From Janthinobacterium sp. PAMC25594 (GTDB lineage Bacteria; Pseudomonadota; Gammaproteobacteria; Burkholderiales; Burkholderiaceae_D), in assembly GCF_019443505.1 (NCBI RefSeq), contig NZ_CP080377.1, positions 2,604,001-2,668,000 on the forward strand: a DNA stretch of 64,000 bases. Reading direction: 5' to 3'. Below the pieces are notes generated by a model. The model had not been told where the DNA came from and did no database searches. It saw only the letters and a list, made by a program, of their open reading frames with translations. Position numbers and translations under genes: made by a program. This document shows, in pieces, positions 43,876-52,346 of this stretch (positions within the stretch are counted from its first letter, which is position 1; the number at the start of each line of letters is the position of its first letter).

Positions 43876-45003
43876 TCAGGCCAAGGCCAGGGTCAGCGGG
43901 CGGCTGCGCCCCTGCACCATGGCCGAGGGCCAGGCCGGGTCATGCGTCAGGTTATGCAATTGGTTACCGTCGAGCAGAAAGGTGTCTTCCACCGTGCTGC
44001 CGGGCAAGCTGGGGTGGAAGGCCAGCGCCATGCCCCGCTTGAGGAGGATTTCCGTGTGCGCGCCGGCCGCCACTTCGGGCGCCAGGTAGCCATGGATGCC
44101 GCCCTGCCGGCTGGTACGCACCGTATCGGGCTGGCCTGCGTACGCGTAGGCGCTGTCGAGCGCGTGATACACCATGCTCAGCGCATGGCCCGTTTCGCAA
44201 GCGTCGAGCGCCACCGCTTCCAGCGCCAGCATGGCGGCATCGGCATCGCCCATCACCAGCGCCACGCCATCGGCGCGATGCTGCGCCGGGCCGAAGCGGC
44301 GTTGACGACTGAGGCTGGCGCACAGGCCGAAACGCCGCGCGCACAGGGCCAGCACGGCTTGCGTGCCCAGCACCACCTGGGCCGGCGGCGCGCGCCGATA
44401 CCGCTGCTGGCGCTCCTCGCCGCTGACCAGCACGTGCACGGCTTGCAAGCCCCGCAGCCACAGCGCGCGCACGCAGGCGGCAGCCAGTTCCAGCTCGCTC
44501 CAGTCGGGACGGGCCTGGCGCAGCGCATCGGCGGCCGCGCCGGCAGCCAGCTGCCCCACCTGCCGATAACGCAGTTGCTCCGATTCCAGCAGCACCAGCC
44601 GCTCTTCGCGCAAGGCCACGGGCAGGCTGCGCTCGTGCAAGCCTGGCCGGTCGGACAGGACAGGCGCACCACCGGCCACATGCTGCACGAAATGCTCGCG
44701 CAATTCATACAGCTGCGGCTGCATCCAGGGCGACACTTGCCACGTCCATGGCCCGCGCACTTCTTCCTCGCGCATGCGCATGGCTTCGGCTTCGTCCGTC
44801 AGGATGTAGGCCGCGTCGCGCGTCACCAGCACTTCCGCGCAGCCGCACTCGGCCGTATGACAATGGCTGTTCGACGCGCCCGCCGTGGCCCACGCAAACC
44901 AGTCCACGCCCCGCAGGCGCACGGCACCGGCACGCTCCTGTTCCAGCCAGCCCCGCATCTGCGCCAGCTTGTGCGCCACTTCCAGTTCCAGCGGCCAGTT
45001 CAT
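43876..45003 (-). CDS. M24-family (Xaa-Pro aminopeptidase-like) protein, probably without metal ligands
   Basis: This 375-residue protein has the two-domain form of creatinase/prolidase-type M24 proteins: an N-terminal domain (RLRGVDWFAWATAGASN; AEVLVTRDAAYILTDEAEAM) and a pita-bread-like C-terminal domain ending MALAFHPSLPGSTVEDTFLL. Where M24 enzymes have Asp...Asp-x-Thr-Arg, this has VVLGTQAVLALCARRFGLCA, and where they have the His-Gly-Xaa-Gly-His region, this has RQGGIHGYLAPEV, so I cannot find the usual metal set. GAGGAG five bases before ATG 45003 fixes the start. Confidence 0.75.
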   Translation of the reverse strand: MNWPLELEVAHKLAQMRGWLEQERAGAVRLRGVDWFAWATAGASNSHCHTAECGCAEVLVTRDAAYILTDEAEAMRMREEEVRGPWTWQVSPWMQPQLYELREHFVQHVAGGAPVLSDRPGLHERSLPVALREERLVLLESEQLRYRQVGQLAAGAAADALRQARPDWSELELAAACVRALWLRGLQAVHVLVSGEERQQRYRRAPPAQVVLGTQAVLALCARRFGLCASLSRQRRFGPAQHRADGVALVMGDADAAMLALEAVALDACETGHALSMVYHALDSAYAYAGQPDTVRTSRQGGIHGYLAPEVAAGAHTEILLKRGMALAFHPSLPGSTVEDTFLLDGNQLHNLTHDPAWPSAMVQGRSRPLTLALA

Positions 45004-45648
45004 GACCACTCCTCGTCCGGGTTCAGGCGCGGCACGATCCCGCCTGCCCTGCCTGGCGCCAGCCGGGCTTCCTGTTGTGCATGCATAGCTGCTCCCTTCC
45101 TACATGGAAACGTAAGACCGGCATGCGCATAAAAAGTTCGGCGCCCGGATTTGTCTCAGGCTTGCAGTCTATGACTTCCTTCTATTTTTGCAAGCCGCTA
45201 TTTCGCCAGCTCGATCAGCACGGCCGTATATCTGCAAGTTCAGCAGCAGCTGTTTTTCCGTGATGAACTCGTCTTCGGCATGCCCCCTGTACACCGCATG
45301 CGGCATGGCCGGACCGAAGCTGACGGCGTTGGGAAACCGGCGTAAATTGATGTTCAGTTCCAGCGCGTCGGCCAGCATGTTGATGGCGTTGACGCCGTTT
45401 TCCGTGCCCCGTCCCGGCAATTTTCCAGCTTCTATGTTCTTCATCATTTCACCATAATTCCTGACGTATCGCCCGCACCGATTTCCAATCGATACGAGTT
45501 TTTTACCGATCAGTACGCAAATTCCCGATTCGCATTATCATGTGTCCAGCCTGTCTTCCCCGCCACGCTGTCCTGGGTGACCCTGCCAGCGTCAGGGGAT
45601 AGACAAATCGTCCATTGTGATTTTCCACCACGTCCCGATATCGCTACC
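45004..45648. other. 645-base intergenic region with a gene remnant
   Basis: Contains a decayed M20-type peptidase fragment (45198-45447). On either side I see no supportable gene, no clear promoter and no repeat. Confidence 0.6.
45198..45447 (-). pseudogene. C-terminal remnant of an M20-family peptidase, frameshifted
   Basis: The leftward frame from about 45447 encodes [37 protein letters not shown] and EDEFITEKQLLLNLQIY, which resembles the end of M20 metallopeptidases (the GPxMP...H..E region with the last metal ligand). After LQIY the frame runs into unrelated residues, but shifting by one base gives TAVLIELAK and then TAG at 45198-45200, the natural end. No N-terminal catalytic part exists upstream. 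So this is a truncated and frameshifted remnant. The family assignment is from memory of conserved motifs. Confidence 0.55.
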
Positions 45649-46647
45649 ATGATTCCATTTTCCATACTCGACCTCGCGCCCATCGCCGAAGGCAGCAACG
45701 CCAGCCAGTCGTTCAAGAACACGCTGGACCTGGCGCAGCACGGCGAACGCTGGGGCTATAACCGCTACTGGCTGGCCGAACACCACGGCATGCCCGGCAT
45801 CGCCAGCGCCGCCACGGCCGTCGTCATCGCCCATGTGGCGGCCGGCACGACAACCATCCGCGTGGGTGCGGGCGGCGTCATGCTGCCGAACCATTCGCCG
45901 CTCGTCATCGCGGAACAGTTCGGCACGCTGGAAGCGCTGCACCCGGGCCGCATCGACCTGGGCCTGGGCCGCGCGCCCGGCTCCGACCAGACCACGGCGC
46001 GCGCGCTGCGCCGCGACCTGCAGTCCGACGCGGAACAGTTTCCGCAGGACGTGCTGGAACTGATCGACTACATGTCCGACGAGCCGCGCCAGCGCGTGCT
46101 GGCCGTGCCCGGCAAGGGCGCGAAAGTGCCCGTGTGGATACTGGGGTCGAGCCTGTTCGGCGCCCAGCTGGCCGCCCACCTGGGCTTGCCGTATGCGTTC
46201 GCCTCGCACTTCGCGCCGCAGATGATGCTGCAAGCGGTGGCGTATTACCGCGAGCACTTCAAGCCGTCAAAACAATTGGCCAAACCGTATGTGATGCTGG
46301 GCTTTAATGTGTTCGCCGCCGACACGGATGCCGAAGCGCACCTGCGCGCCACCTCGATGCAGCAGGCGTTCGTCAACCTGCGCACGGGCCGCCCGTCGCG
46401 TTTGCAGCCGCCCGTGCCCGGCTATCTGGAGCAATTGGGCCCGCAGGAACGCGCCATGCTCGATTCCGTCCTGTCGTGCACGGCCATCGGCGCGCCGCAA
46501 ACGGTGAAGGCGAAGATGGCTTCCTTCATCGCCGAAACGGGCGCCGACGAGCTGATGATCACCTCGCAGATTTTCGAGCACCAGCACCGCCTGCGCTCGT
46601 ATGAAATCACGGCGCAGGTGCATGCGGAGCTGGCGCAGCAGCAGTAA
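45649..46647 (+). CDS. Luciferase-like (LLM class) flavin monooxygenase
   Basis: This 332-residue TIM-barrel flavoprotein begins [20 protein letters not shown], the typical start of the YhbW/MsnO8-type LLM group. It has [20 protein letters not shown] near residue 40, [20 protein letters not shown] near 75 and [12 protein letters not shown] near 105. It uses reduced FMN to oxygenate an unknown substrate. The ATG at 45649 lies within a longer open frame and begins the conserved region. It stands alone. Confidence 0.88.
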   Translation: MIPFSILDLAPIAEGSNASQSFKNTLDLAQHGERWGYNRYWLAEHHGMPGIASAATAVVIAHVAAGTTTIRVGAGGVMLPNHSPLVIAEQFGTLEALHPGRIDLGLGRAPGSDQTTARALRRDLQSDAEQFPQDVLELIDYMSDEPRQRVLAVPGKGAKVPVWILGSSLFGAQLAAHLGLPYAFASHFAPQMMLQAVAYYREHFKPSKQLAKPYVMLGFNVFAADTDAEAHLRATSMQQAFVNLRTGRPSRLQPPVPGYLEQLGPQERAMLDSVLSCTAIGAPQTVKAKMASFIAETGADELMITSQIFEHQHRLRSYEITAQVHAELAQQQ

Positions 46648-46967
46648 ATCTTCCTCCCTCGGTATATCCCCGTATACCCTTTTCCCGGCCGTCGGCAACG
46701 ATCGCCGGGATTTTTTTGCCTGCAACATTTACCGGCTTACCTTATACGAAATCAGTCGTTCCATCGGCGTCAGGCGGCCTCTATGATGTTTCTCGTTGAA
46801 ACAGCCGTTACCACGGCTGAAGCACCATGGCGCGCCATGGCGGCGCACTGATTCCCCGCCCCTGCTACCAGCACCGGGCACCACGCAGCATCACCCTCTC
46901 CATTTTCCATGGCCACGCCGGCCAGGCCGCGACACGCCTGTCCGCATGAGCTGACCGCACCTTTGAC
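46648..46967. other. 320-base intergenic region before the sulfatase cluster
   Basis: Holds a terminator (46684-46717), a perfect 16-base palindrome CCATGGCGCGCCATGG (46825-46840), a smaller CAGCCG/CGGCTG inverted repeat at about 46802-46819, and the segment TTATACGAAATCAGTCGTT (46742-46760), which loosely recalls CysB/SsuR-type sulfur-starvation sites. No coding sequence is supported. Confidence 0.5.
46684..46717 (+). terminator. Probable terminator after the LLM monooxygenase gene
   Basis: CCCGGC (46684-46689) and GCCGGG (46704-46709) pair around a 14-base loop, then A and seven T, 37 bases after the stop codon. The stem is short. Confidence 0.6.
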
Positions 46968-49154
46968 ATGAAAGCAGACGCAATGAAGCAACGACAGGCA
47001 GCGCAAGGCTACCGCACACTGAGCCTCTTCACCACCCTGATGCTGGGTGCAGGCCTGCAGGCGCAGGCGGCAGGCGATACGGCGGACGCGGCGGCGGAAT
47101 CGGCCGCCGCCGCGGCCGGCCCAATCGCCGTCATCACCGTCAACGGCGACCGCGCCCCGGCGGAGCGGCTGGCGGCGGGCGCCCTCGGTGCGCGCTCGGA
47201 CCTGGAAACGCCGTTTTCCACGGCCCAGGTCAGCAGCGCACAGATCGAGGACCGGCAGATCAAGAGCCTGGGCACGCTGTTTGCCGATGACGCTTCGGTG
47301 GCGTCGAAAGGCGGCACCTACACGCAAAGCGCCTACGCCGTCAGCGTGCGCGGCCTGACCCTCGATTTCACCAACGGCTACAAGATCGATGGCCAGCCCT
47401 TCCAGATGTATGGCGTCGAACTGCCGCTGGAGATGTTCGAATCGGTGCAGCTGCTGAAAGGCGCCACGGGCTTCTTGTACGGCTTCAGCGCGCCGGGCGG
47501 CATCATCAATTACGTTTCGAAAAAGCCCGTCGAGCATCCCCTGTTCAGCGCCGACATCGGCTACACGGACAGCGGCGTGTTCAGCCAGCACATCGACGTG
47601 GGCGGCCGCGCGGGCGAGGATGGCCGCTATGGCTACCGCGTCAACCTGTCGCACGAGCAGGGCGAAACGTACAACGGCGCCGATCTGCGCCGCAAGGCGG
47701 GCGCGCTGGCCGTCGATGCGCGCCTGCAGCCCGGCCTGACCTGGAGCGCGCAGTTGCTGTACCAGGAGCGCGACTTGCAAGGCGGCGTGCCGACCATGTC
47801 GCTGGCCGTGTATCCCGTGCGCAGCGCCCTGCCCGCTCCCGTCAGCGGCAAGCGCGACCTGGGCGCCTATGCCAGCACCTATTATGATTCGACCATGTGG
47901 CTGGCCAGTACGGCGCTGGCGTGGAAGATCAATAGCGACTGGCAAGCCAATGTCAGCTATGGCCATACGGAAAAGCGCATCGACAGCGCCTATGAGACGT
48001 TGTACCTGACGAGCCAGTCGGGCGGCTACAGCAACCGCCTGAACCCGTTCTACGCGCCCACGCTGACGTATGACTCGCTGCAAGGCATGCTCGAAGGCAA
48101 CGTTCACACGGGTGCCATCGTGCACAAGATCGCCGCCGGCTTCAATTATCAGACGCTGGACCGCACGCTCAACGTGACGCCGTCGCTGAGCATTTTCAGC
48201 GGCAAGACCACGGGCAATCTGTACCAGGCGCCACCCGTGCTGGTCGATACCTCGAACGTCAACCGCCAGGCCTTCTACACCATTTCCGACTACACGCAGA
48301 AATCGGTCTTCCTCAGCGACACGGTGGCATTCGCGCCGCACTGGTCGCTGCTGGCGGGCTTGCGCTACATGGACTACGAGAACAACAACTTCGCCGCCAG
48401 CGGCGCGCGCACCAGCCACTATCACAAGAAACCGCTCACGCCCACCGTGGCCCTGCTGTACCAGCCGTCAAGCCAGCTGACCGTGTACGGCAATTACGTG
48501 GAAGCGCTGGAAGACGGCGGCACCGTCTCGAATGTCTACGCGAATGCGAATACCGTGCTGGCCCCGCTGAAAAGCCGGCAAGTGGAATTCGGCCTGAAGG
48601 CCGACCACGCGAAATGGGGCGCCAGCGCCGCCTTGTTCCGCATCAGGCGCGGCGCCGCCTACGCCGACTACAGCAGCAACAGCCAGGGCATTTACGTGCA
48701 GGGCGGCGAACTGCGCTACCAGGGGCTGGAGCTGAACGGCCGCGCTGACCTCACGCGCGACCTCGAAGCGACGGCCGGCGCCACCTGGCTCGACGCCACG
48801 TATCAGGCCACCAGTCCCGCCATCGTCGGCAACCGCATCGAAAGCACGCCGCGCTTCCAGGCGGCGCTGGGCGTGAACGCCAAGGTGCGTGCCGTGTCCG
48901 GCCTGTCACTGCATGCCAACGCCAGCTATGTGGGCGCGCAGGCGGCCAACAGCGCCAATGCCTGGAGCGTGCCGGCCGTCACCCTGGCCAGCGCGGGCGG
49001 CGCCTACCGCAGCCGCCTGGGCGAAAACGCCGTCAGTTACCGCCTGGAAATCAGCAACCTGGCCAACCGCGCCTACTGGAATTCCACCGGCTCGAACGCG
49101 CTGCAGGCCGGCGCGCCGCGCACCATTTCGTTGAATGCCCGCATCGATCTTTAA
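46968..49154 (+). CDS. TonB-dependent receptor of the sulfatase cluster
   Basis: This 728-residue outer-membrane receptor begins with a signal peptide (TLMLGAGLQAQAAG), then a short region with a TonB-box-like IAVITVNGD. The plug domain (SAYAVSVRGLTLDFTNGYKI; FESVQLLKGATGFLYGFSAP) and a barrel ending TISLNARIDL follow. Similarity is to the siderophore-receptor group, but its place directly before a sulfatase and a sulfatase-activating enzyme suggests that it imports a sulfated compound. ATG 46968 and 46983 are both possible starts. The sulfatase gene follows after 16 bases. Confidence 0.87.
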   Translation: MKADAMKQRQAAQGYRTLSLFTTLMLGAGLQAQAAGDTADAAAESAAAAAGPIAVITVNGDRAPAERLAAGALGARSDLETPFSTAQVSSAQIEDRQIKSLGTLFADDASVASKGGTYTQSAYAVSVRGLTLDFTNGYKIDGQPFQMYGVELPLEMFESVQLLKGATGFLYGFSAPGGIINYVSKKPVEHPLFSADIGYTDSGVFSQHIDVGGRAGEDGRYGYRVNLSHEQGETYNGADLRRKAGALAVDARLQPGLTWSAQLLYQERDLQGGVPTMSLAVYPVRSALPAPVSGKRDLGAYASTYYDSTMWLASTALAWKINSDWQANVSYGHTEKRIDSAYETLYLTSQSGGYSNRLNPFYAPTLTYDSLQGMLEGNVHTGAIVHKIAAGFNYQTLDRTLNVTPSLSIFSGKTTGNLYQAPPVLVDTSNVNRQAFYTISDYTQKSVFLSDTVAFAPHWSLLAGLRYMDYENNNFAASGARTSHYHKKPLTPTVALLYQPSSQLTVYGNYVEALEDGGTVSNVYANANTVLAPLKSRQVEFGLKADHAKWGASAALFRIRRGAAYADYSSNSQGIYVQGGELRYQGLELNGRADLTRDLEATAGATWLDATYQATSPAIVGNRIESTPRFQAALGVNAKVRAVSGLSLHANASYVGAQAANSANAWSVPAVTLASAGGAYRSRLGENAVSYRLEISNLANRAYWNSTGSNALQAGAPRTISLNARIDL

Positions 49155-49170
49155 ATCCTGGAAAGCTGAT

Positions 49171-51189
49171 ATGACCACTCCTGCCCTCCCCCGCCGCCAT
49201 GGCCGCAAGATCGGCACCATCCTGGCCCTGAGCGGCCTGGCCGCCACCCTCAGCGCGTATGGCGCGCTGGACGTGACGCCCACTACCACCATCCTCGCTA
49301 CACCCGTCACGCCCGCCGCGCCGGCGGCGAAAAGGCCGAACATCCTCTACATCATGGCCGATGACCTCGGCTATTCCGACATCGGCGCCTTTGGCGGCGA
49401 AATCGAGACGCCCAATCTCGACGCCCTGGCGCGCGGCGGGCGCCTGCTGACCAACCACCATACGGGCACCGTCTGCGCCATCACGCGCTCGATGCTCATT
49501 TCCGGCACCGACCACCACCTGGTCGGCGAAGGCACGATGGGCGCGCCGCGCGACGAGCGGCGCGGCTTGCCCGGCTACGAGGGCTACCTGAACAACAGCG
49601 CCCTGTCGGTGGCGCAATTGCTCAACGATGGCGGCTACCACACCTACATGGCCGGCAAATGGCACCTCGGTTCCAGCATCGTCGGCGGCGCCGCCAACAA
49701 GGGCAAGACGCCCGACCAGTGGGGCTTCGAGCGCAGCTACGCCCTGTTGCCGGGCGCGGCGCGCAATCACTTCGGCCATGAGCCGGCCGATTCGCGCAAC
49801 TACACGGAAGACGGCCGCTATGTGCGCCCCGGCGAGCCCGGCACGCCGGGCGGCAGCCCGGAAGCGTTTTATTCCACCGATTTCTATACGCAAAAGCTGA
49901 TCAGCTACATCGATTCCCGGCGCGGCGACGGCAAGCCCTTCTTTGCCTACGCCGCCTACACCTCGCCGCACTGGCCGCTGCAAGTGCCGGAGCCCTACCT
50001 GAGCAAATACAAGGGCCGCTATGACCAGGGCTACGAGGTGGTGCGCGCCGCGCGCATCGCGCGCATGAAGGAACTGGGCATCATTCCCGCCGACTTCACG
50101 CCGTTCGGCGGCGTGCCCGACCTGCCCACGCGCACGCCGGCCAGCGCCAACAACGACACGCCACGGGCGCGCTACGTGAACGCCAACCATGGCGCGGAAC
50201 TGGGCTATGTCGACCATGGCCCCGGCAATGTCAACAAGCGCTGGGACAGCCTGACGCCGCTGGAGAAAAAAGCCCAGGCGCGCTACATGGAAATCTACGC
50301 GGGGATGGTGGATAACCTCGACCACAACATCGGCCTGCTGATCCAGCACCTGAAGGATATCGGCGAGTACGAGAATACCTTCATCATGTTCCAGTCCGAT
50401 AACGGCGCCGAAGGCTGGCCCATCAATGGCGGCGACGATCCGAAACGCACCGACGAAGCCAACGCCCAGCCCGAAGCCTATGCGCAGCTGGGCCGCGACA
50501 ATGGCAAGGCCAGCGCGCAGCGCCTGCAGTACGGCTTGCGCTGGGCCGAGGTGAGCGCGGCGCCGTTCCGCAACGTCAAGGGCAACTTCCACGAAGGGGG
50601 CGTCTCGACGCCGCTGATCGTGCGCCTGCCGGGCCAGCAGCAGGGTGCCGCGCCCCTGCGCGCCTTTACCTTCGTGACGGACAATACGGCCACCTTCCTC
50701 GACCTGGCCGGCATCGCCGCGCCCTCGCAGCCGGCGCCGGCCGACATCGACGCGAAGACGGGACGCGACCGCAACCTGGGCAAGGTCGTGCATGGCGCGC
50801 GCCATGTCTACCCCATCACGGGCAAATCGCTGCTGCCGCTGCTGCAGGAGCGCCATGCCGGTCCCGTGCACACGGCGCCGTTCGGCGACGAGTCGTATGG
50901 CCGCGCCTACCTGTTCAGCGCCGATGGCCGCTGGAAAGCCGTCTGGGCGGAACCGCCGCAAGGCCCCGTTTCCGGCGCCTGGCAGCTGTTCGACCTGCAC
51001 ACGGACCGCGGTGAAAACCATGACGTGGCGGGCCAGCATGCGGCACTGACGGCGCAGCTGGTGGCGCAATGGAAGACCTATATGCGGCAAGTGGGCGGCG
51101 TCGAACCGCTGCGTCCGGGCGGCTTCTACGGCACCAAGTTCCCCGCCGAGCCCAACGATGATAAAAAAGCCGCGGCGGGCCACCCATGA
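49171..51189 (+). CDS. Exported arylsulfatase with non-canonical CAITR active-site motif
   Basis: This 672-residue sulfatase is clearly AtsA-like: RPNILYIMADDLGYSDIGAF (metal Asp pair), GTDHHLVGEGTM, YMAGKWHLGSS (Lys, His), AAYTSPHWPLQVPEPYL, and FQSDNGAEGWP (Asp-Asn metal site). The cysteine that becomes formylglycine is Cys102 in TVCAITRSMLISG; the sulfatase consensus is CxPxR, so Pro is replaced by Ile. An N-terminal region (RRHGRKIGTILALSGLAATL) looks like an export signal, Sec or Tat. It cleaves sulfate esters, liberating sulfate. ATG 49171 is chosen for its position 16 bases after the receptor gene. The next gene overlaps it by four bases. Confidence 0.92.
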   Translation: MTTPALPRRHGRKIGTILALSGLAATLSAYGALDVTPTTTILATPVTPAAPAAKRPNILYIMADDLGYSDIGAFGGEIETPNLDALARGGRLLTNHHTGTVCAITRSMLISGTDHHLVGEGTMGAPRDERRGLPGYEGYLNNSALSVAQLLNDGGYHTYMAGKWHLGSSIVGGAANKGKTPDQWGFERSYALLPGAARNHFGHEPADSRNYTEDGRYVRPGEPGTPGGSPEAFYSTDFYTQKLISYIDSRRGDGKPFFAYAAYTSPHWPLQVPEPYLSKYKGRYDQGYEVVRAARIARMKELGIIPADFTPFGGVPDLPTRTPASANNDTPRARYVNANHGAELGYVDHGPGNVNKRWDSLTPLEKKAQARYMEIYAGMVDNLDHNIGLLIQHLKDIGEYENTFIMFQSDNGAEGWPINGGDDPKRTDEANAQPEAYAQLGRDNGKASAQRLQYGLRWAEVSAAPFRNVKGNFHEGGVSTPLIVRLPGQQQGAAPLRAFTFVTDNTATFLDLAGIAAPSQPAPADIDAKTGRDRNLGKVVHGARHVYPITGKSLLPLLQERHAGPVHTAPFGDESYGRAYLFSADGRWKAVWAEPPQGPVSGAWQLFDLHTDRGENHDVAGQHAALTAQLVAQWKTYMRQVGGVEPLRPGGFYGTKFPAEPNDDKKAAAGHP

Positions 51190-52211
51190 GGCTGCGCATC
51201 GCCTCCCTGGCCGCCATGCTGCTGGCCGGCCTGCAGCTGAGCGGCTGCGACCGGCTGGCTACCGCCCAGGCTGCCGCCCGGCCCGTGCCGGCGGCGCTGG
51301 GCAGCGAAGCGCTGTGCGCGGCGGGTACAGGATTGCCCGCAAGCTGGGGCCGGCAGAAACAGGCGGGCATGGCCTGGATACCATCGGGCGACTTTACCCT
51401 CGGCAGCCAGCAAGGCTATGCCGATGAGCGCCCGGCCACGGCGTCGCAGGCAGTGGCCGGCTTCTGGATGGACCAGACGGAAGTGAGCAACGCCCAGTTC
51501 GCCGCCTTCGTGCAGGCCACCGGCTACGTGACGCAGGCGGAACAGGAAGGCGGCGCCGTCGTCTTCCAGCAGCCCACGCAGGAAGAGCTGGCCCGGCGGC
51601 CCTACGCATGGTGGTCGTATGTGAAGGGCGCCGACTGGCGCCATCCCACCGGTCCCGCATCTGGCGCGCCTGCCGGCAACACGCCCGTCACCATGGTGAC
51701 GCAAGCCGATGCGCTGGCCTATGCGCGCTGGCTGGGGCGCGACCTGCCCACGGAAGCGGAATGGGAATACGCGGCCAAGGCGGGCCGCAGCGACGCCGAG
51801 CTGGACAAGGCGCCCGTCGACAGCCAGCGCCAGCCGACGGCCAATTACTGGCAAGGCGCGTTCCCTCTGCTCAATACGCAGCAAGACCATCACGCGGGTC
51901 TGGCGCCCGTCGGCTGCTATCAGGCCAACGCCTTTGCCTTGTATGACATGATCGGCAATGCCTGGGAATGGACGCGCGACGCCTACAGCGGCGCGCACCA
52001 GGCGCACGCGAATGGCGACACGGCCGCCGTGGCCGCCGTGTCGCGGCGCGCGCTGCCGCTGCAGCCCAACCAGCCCATGGTCATCAAGGGCGGCTCCTTC
52101 CTGTGTTCGCCCGACTTTTGCGTGCGCTACCGCGCCTCGGCCCGCGAAGCGCAGGAAGCGGACCTGGGCGCCGCGCATATCGGCTTTCGCACGGTGCTGC
52201 GCGACAGCTGA
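51186..52211 (+). CDS. Formylglycine-generating enzyme (SUMF1/FGE) with lipoprotein signal
   Basis: This 341-residue protein is an FGE-sulfatase-domain enzyme that oxidises the sulfatase cysteine to formylglycine using copper and oxygen. The domain starts near residue 60 (QAGMAWIPSGDFTLGSQQGY), with WMDQTEVSNAQFAAF and LPTEAEWEYAAKAG. The catalytic pair is present as Cys307 and Cys312 in GGSFLCSPDFCVRYR, followed by GFRTVLRD. The N-terminus is a lipoprotein signal: LQLSGCDRL, Cys21, with Asp next, the inner-membrane retention signal in E. coli. Its ATGA overlaps the sulfatase stop, so the two are translated together. Confidence 0.92.
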   Translation: MRLRIASLAAMLLAGLQLSGCDRLATAQAAARPVPAALGSEALCAAGTGLPASWGRQKQAGMAWIPSGDFTLGSQQGYADERPATASQAVAGFWMDQTEVSNAQFAAFVQATGYVTQAEQEGGAVVFQQPTQEELARRPYAWWSYVKGADWRHPTGPASGAPAGNTPVTMVTQADALAYARWLGRDLPTEAEWEYAAKAGRSDAELDKAPVDSQRQPTANYWQGAFPLLNTQQDHHAGLAPVGCYQANAFALYDMIGNAWEWTRDAYSGAHQAHANGDTAAVAAVSRRALPLQPNQPMVIKGGSFLCSPDFCVRYRASAREAQEADLGAAHIGFRTVLRDS

Positions 52212-52346
52212 ATGGTGGTTGTATGGCCTTTGAATGATTGCTGATCAGCATGCCGGGCAAGGTCAAAATCGGCCCTGCCCGGCAAGAAATGCGCAGCCCC
52301 GCTATCATGCTGATCCAAAAGCGTCATTCCAAGAAAGTTGTATCGC

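Noticed and set aside
46742..46760. A definite CysB/SsuR site upstream of the sulfatase cluster
   Set aside because: Similarity to known sulfur-starvation sites is loose; I mention it only as a lead.
46770..48425. A 551-codon minus-strand frame opposite the TonB receptor, and similar long antisense frames at 49051-51183, 23960-25795 and 4726-6294
   Set aside because: All lie antisense to well-supported genes, lack domain features and show shadow-frame composition.
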